This document shows, piece after piece, positions 1 through 12,900 of a stretch of 64,000 nucleotides of DNA. This DNA comes from Triops longicaudatus. Its lineage: Eukaryota; Arthropoda; Branchiopoda; Notostraca; Triopsidae. Where the stretch lies: positions 800,862 through 864,861 of the forward strand of contig JAGQDJ010000156.1 of the NCBI GenBank assembly GCA_022885665.1, written 5' to 3'. Every line of letters starts with the position of its first letter. Position 1 is the stretch's first letter. The translations under genes and the position numbers were made by a program. The notes below the pieces were generated by a model, which had not been told where the DNA came from, did no database searches, and saw nothing but the letters and a program-made list of their open reading frames with translations.

Positions 1-342
1 TTGAAACCTGAACGGTAACTTACATAGCATCCTAAACGCAATAATAGAATAGCTTCAGTTAAAACAGAACACTGTGGAAAGTACACATGCAAGGAAAAAT
101 TAAAATAATTCGTAGTAAGCGAAAAGATTCATATACAGCGTTTAAGCAACATGTAAGCTACGACTATGTACGACTGTGCGTGATATCAATGTAATCATGC
201 ACTATAACATACGAGACTCGTGCATGTGAAAAGCTATGCATTCTAAACACGGCTTCACCACACGTTAAGTTAGTCGACACTTCAGTAGCGAAAATAAATA
301 AAGAAGCTAAATGGGTTAATTATTCACGTAATTATTTTCATT
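1..342. other. downstream flank of the PAN-domain gene
   Basis: AT-rich sequence beyond the stop codon of the minus-strand PAN gene. It probably holds that gene's 3' UTR. I see no convincing open frame, RNA gene or repeat in it. Confidence 0.5.
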
Positions 343-3300
343 CTACTGTACAAGGTTTTCCGTCTTACCAAGAGGCTTAATCTCATTTATTGCATCGATA
401 TTCGAACCCCAGCCTGGCTTATTTCTATCTTGTGAAGCCGTTCCGATGCCTACCACGTACCCAGGGTAGGAATTTGTGGTACCATAGTTGGATGAGTCCA
501 AATGAGGACGGTCTCGGTTCCCGTTTGACGTTTTCTTCCATTGGTCTTCTTGGTTGTAACCATACGTATGCGATCCGTCCGACTGACTGTAGACATCACT
601 AGAATCCGGTCTAGCTATGACAGAGGGTCTATCTCTATCTGCAACAAAAGGCCGAGACCAAGAATCTCCAGAGGAACTCATGCCGGAACCACTAGATCCG
701 TAAGGTGGCGCTCGGTATCCACCAGTCGATGAGGGTCTTGTAACAGGGTGGTCCATCCAGGAATACATCGAACCTCCATGCACAGGATATTGACCTCGGT
801 CTCTATCCATGGTAGATTGTAATGAGGAATCTCCGTAGTCAGAACCATGGTTAGAAGATGGCTCGTAATTGTGTGGACGATTATATTTTGAGTCTATTGT
901 TGACCCAGAGGACCATCCAACTGCTGGCCGTATTGTCCAAGAACCGTCCGATGAGCTGTGTTGCGCTTGACCGCCATAATGGGAATTGGTAAGACTCGAG
1001 TCGAGACTTGCTGCATTCTCAGTCAATGTCACCCATGCTCCACCAGGTGTGGGCTTTAGCCAACCCGAATTGGACTGTACAGTGTCGGTGTTATAATCTG
1101 CGTTTGAATAGTGTGGTTTGTCTCTATCTGATACAGCGGCAGAAGCTTCAGAGCCCCAAGCGTTTTGCTTGTCTACTGTGCCACTGTGAACCCACACCCC
1201 AGTGCTAACTACCCCATGCCCATCCCACGACGGCATCCGTGTCCCACCCATGCCGGATCCAGTATCAACTGCACCTGCATTGGAATTAAAGCCGGATCCG
1301 TAGCCAGTACCCGAGTTACAAAGGCCACCGTAGCTGGTTCTCCGCCAGGTGTCATAATTCCTGTCGTCAATTAGGTCACGAGTCGGGTCAGCTTCTTGTA
1401 CGTCAGTGTCAGAAAGGTCACAGTTGTCGGTAGTTTTATGCCAAGCATCCGCATTCCCAACGCCATCTGTAAACCTAAAGTATATAAAAATCAATAAGCT
1501 AAAAATATACGCGAGTAATTCATTTAAATCCACGAGGCAGAAAACATTATTAAATATATGAAATGTGAACTAAGCTGTAAACTGAAACGTAAAATCAAAG
1601 TATACTTGCCTAAAGCTAAACGAACGGCATGTGAAATAGCGTGAACGCAAGCACTCTTGCTCGCACTCCAAAGGTGAGTTTACCGGTAACGTAAAGCGGA
1701 TCATTCGACGATCTAGGCGAATTCCAACACGGGTGCGTAGGAAACATTCTATGGAAAAGCGTTTCAATAGTGTACATTATTAACATGGCACGGCACTTAG
1801 GGTTCGTAACTCCTTCGGTTTACTTTTAGACGTAACAGTGATTTATGAAGTGGTCATTGAAATCTTATTTAACGTGATATAATGTACAGTATTTTCCATA
1901 GAAAAACGGTCCCCAACGAAGCGTCATATGTTAACGGCCAGGCACTGTGTGAAAAAAGTGACGCTACGGGTCCGTAGCGTTTCACGAAACCTAAAGTGAG
2001 ACTTACTCGCGCAACTGCCGTGGCGTTAGGTATGGAAGCTTTGTTGTGGTCATTTTTTATGTAAAGTACTATACATGTTGAAAGCAACGCATAAAAACTA
2101 CAGCACTTCTTTAAAGTAACGTGCTACTTTAAGTTCGTCGATACTTAAAATTGAATTATAAAATTGTTGCGCATCTCTGAACTAGATTATAAAAAATAAT
2201 TACCCCGAGGTACACTACTTGGCGTCAGCAAGTTACTGGCAGCAGGGGAGGTTTCACATTCGCGATCAAAACGGGCACGTTCATACAAGTCAACCTCCCG
2301 ATCGTCTATCAAGTCACGGTAAGGATCTAGCTCATGTAGATTTCTGTCGGTCATTTCACAGTTGTTCTTATTACGACCATAGTTAGCTCCAAAAGCTTCG
2401 AACCTTTCCAACGAAGTATTCGTAAATATAAATTGGCAGCAGCAGAGCAGTCAATACGCGAACGAACTGAAAACGTCTTACCTAAAGGCGTAAGCTCTGC
2501 AGTTAAAGTCGGTCATTCTTAAGCACTGGGCTTCGCAGTCTCTCTGACTACGCACAGCAACCGAGTAACGTACCACTGCTCGGTCTAACCGAATTCCGGT
2601 CTTGGATCGGCGGAAGCAAGCTAAATGAGACCAGGAATTATGTTAATGAATTTAAAAGTATTGGGTGATGTAGAATTAGTAGGAAAAGGCAGAAATTACA
2701 TGGTAAATCATCGTTCGAAGTGAAATCGACGCTACCAGCCCCACCATAACCGTAATTGCCGTAATACTTCTCCAAACCCATGTACTGATTATTGCTTTTA
2801 CTGGCCCACAAATACCCTGCCCCTTTTTGGTTACAGTCATGACCTTTGCCAGTGCGCTCATAGAATTCCGAGTCAATGTCGTCAAAGAAGACATAGGCAG
2901 ACGACATGTGAAGCGACCAGGAATTTTCTCGACTCAAATCGCAGTTTGGCGACAGAGTGGGGATTCGTTTTCTGTAGTAGGACAAAAGCTTGCAGTTCGT
3001 GCCAATTTGAGACCTTTGTGTTGAAGTAATACCTGTAACTGAACGATTTGCAGTCAAAGTGTGTCTCACGAACACAGAGTAAGCGACACTCCTCGGCAGA
3101 GATAACCACCAATGATTTATCTACATAACGCGAGTCTAAACGTCGACCTGATGCTGTCAGCGAAAAGCATACTAACACAATACAAGCTAATTTAGTACAC
3201 AGTAATATCAAATACGAACAGTGGCGGTGATAAAAGTTTGAATGAGCTGACAGTTCCGTTGTTTCCATTAACAACACAATTGGGAGGGGCTCTGAATAGA

Positions 3301-6300
3301 TCAGTACTTTTTGTTCAACTTATTGTGACGGTAAACCCTTCCATATCCATCACCGTCACTGAAAGATAGTTTTTCAAACAAACTCGGATATATGCACGAG
3401 AAGAGACGGAAAATAAGGTAGTTAAAAATAAAACTTCATTAAATAATATTTTTAAAATAATAAGGTAATTAAAATAATAACTTAATAAAGTAAATGAATT
3501 GAAAAGTAAATTAAAATAATTTATTTTGATGAAAATTTAAGTGAAATTTATGTACTAAAACAAATAAACGAACAAGTGAATGGAAAAGTAAAAATATTTA
3601 GACGGAAACAAATCAAAAGTAAATATAATACGATTTCGGTCGTCTTTCAAAACTTACCATAAAAAAGTAACGAAAAGTACCATAAAACTAATTGAAAAAG
3701 AGGCACAATTTTGAGAGAGCTTAATCAATAAATGATTTAAAAAAATAGATTTAGACACTAACCACGAGTGTTGTTTAACTTAACGCGCCAAGAGCGCATT
3801 TTATAAAATGTGTGCATTTAAACCCGAGTTTGACTGCAGTAGGCATCACGCTTAAGAAAAAGTGTCACGAAGAGTCCCAGAGCGTCAATTAGCTCAACAA
3901 ACATGGTTTTAGACAGCCGAGCTTTCAACGAGACAGATGTTTTTCACTTTTTGCTTATTATCATTACTATTTCAAAAGATACTTTTCAAAACATCTAAAA
4001 GGACGTTTTTTCAGGTTGAATCAGTCAGAGAAGGCTTAGGTATTGCTCGGGAATCTGTGCGTGCCAGTATTTCTTCCGTGTGAGATAACGAGTAGCATGA
4101 TGAGGAGTCAAACCTGGTCCTTCGTCAATCAAGATAATTTCACTTCCAGGAATTTTGGTCAGAGCTCCCATAATCATCATAGCCCAGATGCCCACCATGA
4201 TGATCAGCTTGTTAAATATTCGCGCACTGTTCTCGACATAATACAACGGTGACTTGGGTTTCGGGAAGCTCATTGGGCAGAGTGCTCAAAGAAAACCTGC
4301 ACACTGTCGTCAACACGGTCTACAAAAGTAAATACTGTCCTATGCGGCTTCTGTTTCAGTACTAAATTGAGGTATTACTCTTCGTCACGTTTTCAATGCT
4401 TTCAAAGCGCAAGGAAGTAAGACGAAGTCACGGTTAAATCCAAGGTCATCTTTATGCTTTAGCTTAACAATGGTATGATTTCGTCATCGTGTGTTAGCAG
4501 AGTATTCTTGAACTCCTGAACAAAGGGTGGATTTCAGTCTCACTAAAAGTCACTGGCACACAACAGAAAACGCATGCCAAGGCCCTGCCCAGGTATCCGT
4601 GAATGAAAAACATGCCAGACACTACCGATTTGCAACGCTCTCCGAATTTCTCGATACCATTTTTTATGTCTAACCTACAAATTACTTGCTCGCGAAACTA
4701 ACTTCTTCCGATTGCAAAAAGCTTGACAAGAACATTTCAGTCCAACAACGTTCACTGGTTCCAAGAATGATTTCCGCCTGTTCAACACTTCCACTTTCAA
4801 TTCGCTTTTTATTAGTAGCGTTACACTTTAAACCATTCCTATAATCACGGCTCTGTTTTGTAGTTGTTTTGTTGGAAACTTCGATAATAATCAGTGACCT
4901 TAGTGCACTATTCGGCGTTCCTGAAACACACTCCGAAATCTGTTCACATAATCCTAACTTTTGTCTGCGTCCTATGCGCAGGTGTGTGATTAATTTTCAA
5001 ATCGCTTCTCTTATGCACAAGGGCACATAGGAAAACAAGGATAAGTAAACGTTTCATTAAACGGATGACGAGACTGTGGTGCACTCGGTAACTCTAGTTT
5101 ACTTTCCTTCATTTTCGCGTGCTTAAATACGGATCGAACGCGGAAGTCGGAAGAATCCTCTGACAGGGAAACTGGACGTATCTCCGTTTACACCCTTCAA
5201 TATTTCCTATTTGTATGTGACCTAATTTGGAAGTAATTGCCTTTATATATTCACAGTCTAAAACCGGACCAGAACGGAAACGTATATTTAGTTGACCATT
5301 TTTTTTTTTTTTCTTCCTGTTCGACCTTCTTCCATTGTACGGTTTCACCTGGCCACATTCCTTTCTGGGTTGTTTACGGAGAAAAAATTATTTGCCGCTA
5401 TCGGGTAAAGGTTAAAGGGAGGTTCGTTACTGCACCGCGGTAAAGTATTTACCGCCATATTTTGAAACTTTTGCGGTAGCGGTAGAAAAGGCGTGCTTAG
5501 CTAATGCTTCAAACGCCTTTACGTTACTCAGAAATATTTCTACAAAAGTGTTGCGATGGAGAAGCAAACAGACATAATTACTTAAATAAGAACAAGGGGA
5601 AGTGCGTGCGACTTTTCATGGTATTTTTGAACCTACTGTATAATACTTCTCAATAAAAACAACCCAAACAAACTCCCCTATATCTAACGCCGCGGCAGTT
5701 GCGCGAGCGCGTCCAGCTCCAAGATCTTTTGAACGAATGATTTTGACTCGCAGCCTCAAGGCTGAGTCGCTGGTGGCGCGCAGTTAGCAAGGGCAGGTTT
5801 GTTTGGGTCCTTTTCATTGAGAAGTACTGTATATGTTGTAGAGCATTCGAAGTAGACAAAATTATGAACGAAAATTTAATGTCAGCTTACAAGTTCCTTT
5901 TAAGTGGTCCGGAGGTGGAGGAACTGGACCTCCTACTGCTGTTGGTCGTTGTGGGTACGGCGTTTCGAAACCCTGAGTAGCCGTAGGATAACTCGGAGGA
6001 GAAGACACGACTCCAGCGCACTCGGATCCGTAACGAGAGAACACGCTGTATTTAGATTCCGGCTCCGTGTCTTTTTCTGCAACATCGAGCTGACTTTCTT
6101 TCCAATCACTCAGTAGACAGTTTGCCTGGCTTTTAAAATCCACGATCCTTACATAATAACACAACACATTAAAAAAGAAATTTACTCCAGGTAATCCTTT
6201 AACTAAATGTAGTATACGTGATACAAGGTAATGTGGAATGTATGGTGACGTATATCCCTATTTTCTTAGCATGGATGATGGTTATAAAGAGGGAGGCGGA

Positions 6301-8748
6301 CACGGTTGAGTTGGTGTGGTAATTTTTCATCCGAAATATCAAGCATTATAAGAAAGAAAAAAATAAGGCTGCTACTATTAGGCCACGAAATAAATCACTA
6401 CTGTTAATTACAACGCAGCGATACAAGACTAATGGCCGCCGATGAAGGTTAGTGAAACTGTCGGATCCTGCTAAGAAAACTTCGAATCCTTCGAAGCTAA
6501 TTCACAGACGAATGTGGAACATTGCTAACGGTAGTACCGTACATTTATTTTACACGTATATCTGCAACTATTTTAGTTATCAGCTGATATAGATTTACAG
6601 GGGAAATTCCAAAGCATAAATAAATACACGGGGTCCGTAATCAATACAGAGTATCGTGTTCGTAAGAATTTACCAATACAAAAGTCTATATAACAGTAGA
6701 TAAGGATTGTCTTTCAAGAGCTATCCACTTTCGGGAAGTTATAATGATGGAATGACTCGAGAGGTAATCTTTTTAATTCGCTAATGTACAGAAAACCTTT
6801 CTTCCGTCGCCCGTCATCGCTGGAGAAAGTAAATAATAAATCAGCCCCCTCCCCCGAAAAAAAGGTAAAATTACGCAATGGACATTGAATTACAATCTCG
6901 TATGAAACGTGTGTATAGGAAAGATGGGTCAACTGGAACGCGTTGCAACTGAAAAGGATACAATAATCTATGACAGGCACTCGAAAGCTGTTAAAAATCA
7001 AAGCTGCAATAAATAACAAGAATTATTTGTGCATCGTTTTACAGAAGATTTTACAGTGATAAAACAAAACAGTTACACAGTTAATTTAAATAAATGCATT
7101 GTTGCTGCTTTTTATATAATGCATTATTTTTAACTATTTTGTTTCGATACATCTACAACTAGTGCCCAAAATTCCACAGAAACGGGTTAGAAGAAAAGCA
7201 TCGTATCGCACAATACGTTTAACGCTTGGACACCACATTAAAGTAACGTAAAATAAAACAAGAAACTTTATATATGAGTAAAGCTCCGCAATAAGGAGCC
7301 CTAGTTAAAATAACCTGCTATTACGAACGAGGCCCATAGAGCCTGACGAAACGATAGGCATTCAAGCTACTAATGGATATAGCGAACTTCAATCATGGAA
7401 AATTTCCCTTCCCCTTGGATTTTTTTTGTTGCTAGTTTTAATGTAAACTAATAGGTGTAATAAACTTACACACTACGTATCTTAAATTGAATTCTGACAC
7501 AAATCATTCCCAGTGTTTCATTTGATCCGGGATTGTGACGACTGAAACAAATAATCAATAATTTTTTGCAACGACCGTTTACCGTTGCGTTTTTTTTTAG
7601 CTCTTGAAAATATAACGTCTCCTCGGAATGACAATACTATATTCCATTTAGTAAAGAAAATACGGAGTAACAGTTTAGTTCATACATTAAGTGAACAACG
7701 AAGAAACGTGGACGATTCCAATTGACCCTTTCCAAGGTGGAACAAATTCAGTAAACAATGCCAGTGCGACAATTGCCGTTTTGATAAAAAGTACCGGTAT
7801 ATTTACCCGTAAGAAATAGTTTCGCATTCAAACAATGCTCTCTCGCATTCTTTCTTGCAATCATCCAGCGACGAAACGGGAAGAATACGGACGACGTATT
7901 CTTCGCGAAGCTTTCTTCCCGTAGAAATTCTTTCCCAACATGACGGTACCTCTGCGATAAGAAAAAAAGCTAGTGAATTCCAAAATATATTGTTCCTCAT
8001 GGGGATCATCGTTGACCTAAAATCTCAAATCCTAATGGATGTGCATTACAATATCACTCCCCTGGCCAATGCACCTACGAAACGGAAATCATTTGTTTAG
8101 CATGGAGGCCAGAGGTTAACGCTCGTTATTCAAAGCAGTTCCTTCCGCTACAATGGTTGACAGGATTTTTAACTCCCTCGTCCTAGCCAACTGGTACAGG
8201 ACTGTTAAAAATTACACAGTTCTGCTAGAAAACACAGCTACATACAATCTGTCATATAAAACGAAGGTGTGGGAATACGAGTTTTCAAGTCAAGGAAAAA
8301 TACATAACTGAAGTGTTCGTCTTCACTAAGTCCATTTCTTACCAGAAACTGAGTCAGAATTCCCTTGGAGGCTTGTTCGAAAAAATTACATATTAACAGA
8401 AAGCGATTCCTGTCTTTCTCGCAACTTGTAAAACACGGAACGGATGTGCAACCAACAGGAAAAGCCGCCATGCAACACCTGTTACTTCATCCTTGTCAAC
8501 AATTGTTTGACATTTAACACCGTTTACTCATGTGTTACGTACTTTAAACGCAACTTTAGTGACGATCAAACGTAACATCCTCGAAAATACGAAAAAATAC
8601 TTAGATTAAACCTATGCATACCTGCGTTGCGCAACCTCGTGCGGATCAAAGGTGATCGTACAGACGTAGAGTTGGCGATATCTGTCGCGTAACTTCTTTC
8701 ACTTATAATCAATAACAACAAAACAACGAAATAAATAAAGGCGTCCAT
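343..8748 (-). CDS. secreted protein with four PAN/apple modules
   Basis: Nine coding exons: 8748-8622, 7951-7807, 6147-5891, 3171-3033, 2971-2700, 2620-2482, 2403-2204, 1748-1610, 1474-343 (2550 nt, 849 aa). The start gives a hydrophobic signal peptide (MDAFIYFVVLLLLIIS). Four PAN/apple modules follow at about residues 47-115, 178-250, 315-390 and 428-505. Each opens with C-F/W-x5-G-x-R/K-L (for example CFRRSKTGIRLDR) and ends in an NCxLSD / RDLIDDR half. Every module is split by a phase-2 intron and bounded by phase-1 introns. The tail (about 510-849) is Ser/Gly/Asp/Tyr-rich with recurring DRDKP/DRDRP motifs. PAN domains bind protein or carbohydrate in extracellular matrices, and arthropod cuticle and sensory-organ proteins such as NompA carry them. 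No ZP domain or membrane anchor is visible, so this is a secreted, perhaps matrix or cuticle, protein. The joining of the 5' half (exons 1-3) to the 3' half across a 2.7-kb intron rests on matching phase and module logic. Confidence 0.82.
1882..2076. mobile_element. MITE with about 40-bp terminal inverted repeats (copy 1)
   Basis: The left end ATGTACAGTATTTTCCATA matches the reverse complement of the right end, ATGTATAGTACTTTACATA, at most positions, and the match continues inward for about 40 bp. The element lies inside an intron of the PAN gene (2203-1749). Near its right end is the segment CGCGCAACTGCCGTGGCG, which is almost identical to one in the element at 5633-5836. It has no coding capacity, so it is a non-autonomous element. 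Confidence 0.65.
4025..4273 (-). CDS. hypothetical 82-aa single-pass membrane protein
   Basis: An ATG-initiated frame of 82 codons lying wholly inside the 2.7-kb intron of the PAN gene, on the same strand. The product starts MSFPKPKSPLYYVENSARIF and has one hydrophobic segment at about residues 20-40, followed by a polar, mildly basic C-terminus. Composition and layout resemble small mitochondrial or ER membrane proteins, but I do not recognise a family. It could be a nested small gene, a skipped exon or chance. The amino-acid composition is more protein-like than other unassigned frames nearby. Confidence 0.3.
   Translation of the reverse strand: MSFPKPKSPLYYVENSARIFNKLIIMVGIWAMMIMGALTKIPGSEIILIDEGPGLTPHHATRYLTRKKYWHAQIPEQYLSLL
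5633..5836. mobile_element. MITE with terminal inverted repeats (copy 2)
   Basis: The left part reads TACTTCTCAATAAAAACAAC and the reverse complement of the right part reads TACTTCTCAATGAAAAGGAC; both continue into CCAAACAAAC. The inner part of the left arm (CGCCGCGGCAGTTGCGCG) is the reverse complement of the CGCGCAACTGCCGTGGCG block in the copy at 1882-2076, so both belong to one family. It is non-coding and intronic. Confidence 0.65.
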
Positions 8749-9956
8749 GTCAGGCCAGCTACAAGACCTATACTGATGCTTCTGGGAGAATATCCTGCTG
8801 CTTTTCACGGCCAGGATATGCATGTCACTTGGTAGTGAACTCTGTGGCACGTCTTGCGGAACGGAGAGCTGGAATCCCACGAATAAAGAAGGAAAACACT
8901 ACACTAAACGGTACCCCCTTAACCAGCCTTTTTAATTCAAAGGCCTTTTTTTTACCGAAATCGAACTGAGTTCCAGTAATTCCCAGTCCAATAATAGGTG
9001 TCTTCCACGAATTGATCCGACATTGCAGAATTTCTTACCTTCATGACTTTTATTCTTTGGAAACGTGCTAGTTACGACAGCGTAATAGCCATCCGATGTA
9101 ACATCAGAACACAATGTGTAAAAAGAAAAAATCTAGTCATCCTTATTATTGCAAAAACAGTAAAAAAAAAGCTAGGTGTCTTCGCTCAAACTCGGTGTTC
9201 AACATTGTCTAGCGAACTTCAATCCTTTTCCCGTGTTATAGCTTACGGGTTTATGGAGGATAATATGGAGAAAGGGAGGACGCAGTTTTTAAGAAAAGTT
9301 GCATGAAAAACTTAAACATTATATAGTAAAAATTATTATATAGGCGATCTAATGCTCCTTAGGTATTATAGTGCAAAATAGTGCATTACACTGTATAACA
9401 GTGCATTATGACAATTTTTCTCTTTAAATTTGCTCGTATTGTAATACTGTACGATTGGTAAGTATCGACACTTCAGAAACTCTGTAAAAAGTGAATCGAT
9501 ATGATGCGAGTTCTTCTGAAAGCTACAAGACTCAAAACTGACAGCCGTAATTACAGTTGCGTGTGCTTGTTAAGCTCGTATTTCTTTTGACATTATAACG
9601 CTTAGTTCTTCATCAGACAAACCACATAAAGTGAAAGAGACAAGGTTGGTATAAAAACAATAAAACACAGAACGAGATCTGTATTCGTGAGGTAATATCC
9701 ACACATTTAAGGAATTTTGGTTTAGCCACAAGTTAGCTTTTGCATTAGCCTAGTCTGCACAACATAGAGCGCGGAAACAAAAAGTCTCAAGAGTTACAAA
9801 TCAATTTCCAGCATGGTATCAAAGAAGGAAAAATATAATACTTTGTCTCTGCAGCAGCACATGATTAAAAAAGGTTTCTTGTACGCATTGCGATTATTAC
9901 TATTCTACATTATTTAGCAATCCGCACTTAGTTCTCATTCTTTCAACGACAGCCTC
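8749..9956. other. intergenic region between PAN and SLC12A8 genes
   Basis: Both neighbours are on the minus strand, so this holds the PAN gene's promoter and 5' UTR and the transporter's 3' UTR. Only short, unsupported open frames are seen. At 9360-9415 the words 'gtgca' and 'tagtgca' recur. No RNA gene was found. Confidence 0.5.
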
Positions 9957-12900
9957 TCATGGTACAAGAGCAAATTCGTCATCCTCTCGGTCGAAATCTC
10001 TTCCTCTTACTGTGGAAGACTGATGGTACCGGGAACGACTGGCAAAATCCGCATTTTCTTCCGTTAACTGTGACGATTCCAGTTCGACAGGCGGGGCTTC
10101 TGCGGCTACAACAATTTCCTCGTAACCACGAGGCCGACGTCTATAAATGGCAAAAGCATCGTTTCAACACATCAGAAGCGGACGCACGTCACGTTGAAAT
10201 CAGACTTACCCACACATCACCGCTAAGCCATTTCTAGCCCACTGGAGGAATCTAAAATCTCCTGCCAAGCCCGGATTTACTCCCGGATTGGCCCTTCCTA
10301 TGTAGAACCACACGATAAACACGACAGATAGATTGGCAATGGCATAAGCCCAATGGATGAGAAACATCATTGCAATTTTCAAAGCTACCTAAAAACATAA
10401 ATAAAAAAACGCATTAAAAATACTATACACAAGAATGGTAAGTAATGGATTTTTACCCCGAACAAAGATACCCATCGATTGCAGAAAACGGAATACCAAT
10501 TTTGCGACTTCCGTCCGATATTAGGCTTCTTGGTAGGCTGGGTTGACGGTTGATTGGAAGCGACTGGATTATGTGACGGATCAGTGATGTCAGGCACAGC
10601 GGAGTGTTCCGCTGGTGTAGTTTCAGACGATGTACTTGCCTCACGCTAAGATGCAAAAGCAACATTATGACATTGCGTAGTTAATGGAAGAAAACACTAA
10701 CCCCGGCTGCTCTGTGGCGAACTCGCTCCGGAAACAGCTCATCCAAATCGGACAACTTATCTCTCGTCCCGTATGTACTTTCGTTGCCATTGGTTAAACG
10801 AGTTGTATCAGAGGTTTCAGCACGCGCTCGGTATCTACGAAACACAAAGATGAAGAAATCTGCAACGGACTTTAGAAAATAAAATTACTTATATTTTTCC
10901 TCTCGTTCTTGCTGGATGTTGAAAGTTTGTGCCAAAGCAAAGTACGCGTAGTCAATGCAAGCGTACGTTAGTAAGAAAGGCATGGTTACAATAGGCGCCA
11001 ACGTATTCAGCTGCCCAATCCAAATAAATAACAAAGTCACTGTTGCTGCCAAAATTAAGGCATAGACGGGAACACGATTTGGACCTCGCTGTAAGCAAAT
11101 AACAAACAAATTTTAGCAAATAAAATCATAAAAAATTTGTTTGAGAAACAAACACTATAAGCGAAAAAGCTATAATACCCCTTTGCTAAGAAAATGAATC
11201 ACTGGTATGACTTTCTGACTGGCGATTGATTGCAGGACACGAGGTGTACCATAAAATGTCCCCAAACTACTCGATAACGACGAAATGTACAACCCAGCAA
11301 GAAGCATAACCTCTGTAAAACAAAATTGTTAAAGCCAAAAATGCATTTTCCATAAAAATTTTTATGCTCATACACACCAATGGCAGATACTTTGGCGGCT
11401 ATTAAGTAATTGGTATAAAGTACATCACGGGTGCACGTAGAACCCAAAACAAGCATAAAAGTTAGGTACAGAAAACAACTGGAAAATAAAAAGTCAGTTT
11501 TCTGTTCTATTTTTTGAATTTACTTTAATTATTTTTTTTTACTATTGTCTCCATTTACCATGTTCCTACAGCAGCCAATGTCCCTGTAGGAATATCACGA
11601 GAGGGATTCCTTAAATCTCCACTCATATTAATACCAGCCATCACGCCCGTGACAGTAGGAAAATAAATGCCTAGCACCGTAAACCAAGTCTGGCTATCCT
11701 GGAACGACGGACCACTGTTTTCCTCCAAAGTTGTAAGATTCCATCCAACAAACCCGTTGTCTAAGGGAAAATACGATAACATTATATGAAAAGTCGGAAA
11801 TAAAATAAATAATTCAGTAAACATGAAGCTAGTTAAGAACATTTAGAACGATAGATCTAAAAGTTGCAAATAAATTGAAAATGAAAGTATTTTTTCTTCT
11901 TTTTTTTTAAAAAAAATAAGAAATTAAATAAGAAATCGTAGAAAAGCATGCTAAGTAGAAAAACTGTCCGATATCCGTTGAAAAATTACCAGGATCGGAA
12001 TGGACGAAAGATCCGACCAAGAAATCCAAGGCGGACAGCAGTAAGCAAAGCAAAAGTAGAAATTGCAGCTTGATAACCCATTTGACTCCCGCCATATTAA
12101 AACCACAAAGGATAACTACGACAGCGGTCGCCATAGCTCTCTCTATCCAAGGATTCTGGATATTCAGCAATCCACCGACTGATTCGGCAAAGCCCATAAG
12201 ACACAATGCACCGCTCACTGCCTGTAAACCTTTGTTTTTAACGACTGATTAAAAACTAGGTACTTGAACACTTACTTGGCCGAAACAATACAACAGGCCG
12301 ACAGCTGCGGCTAAACGCGAACCTAATACGTGACTTAGTAAAAAATAGACGCCGCCGCTTTCCACTTTACACCGCTCGCATATTCCAATCGCTGACATGA
12401 CAGATATTAGGACAATGGACACTAAAGATTCACGAAGTTGGGAAATATACAATACATTTTTGACAGCAAGCGTAAATTACCAGTGCAAAGGACCATCAAA
12501 ACTGAAAGACCTACTCCAGCTTGTGCCACAACCCAACCTGATCGAAGGAATATGATGACACCGAAGATGTTTATCATCACGGATGTGAAAACACCATCCC
12601 ACGTACCGAACAGTACCGGCTGGGATATGAAGAAGTTGGATTTCCACCATGGTGTATCTCCCTACATAATATACAATAGGGTTAGACGACTTTGATGCAT
12701 ACCAGTCAGACATGGATACAGTTGAAGTAATTTATACAGTTGAAATATTTGATAGTAGTAATTCTCAACTTTCTTTTTTTGAAATATTTTTTCCTGTCCT
12801 CTTTTGACACAGTCCCCCTGATACGAATCAGATTACGCAATGGATCTTGTTTATCGATACAATGCCGTGCATTGTTACCGTAAATACAACCTAGACGACT

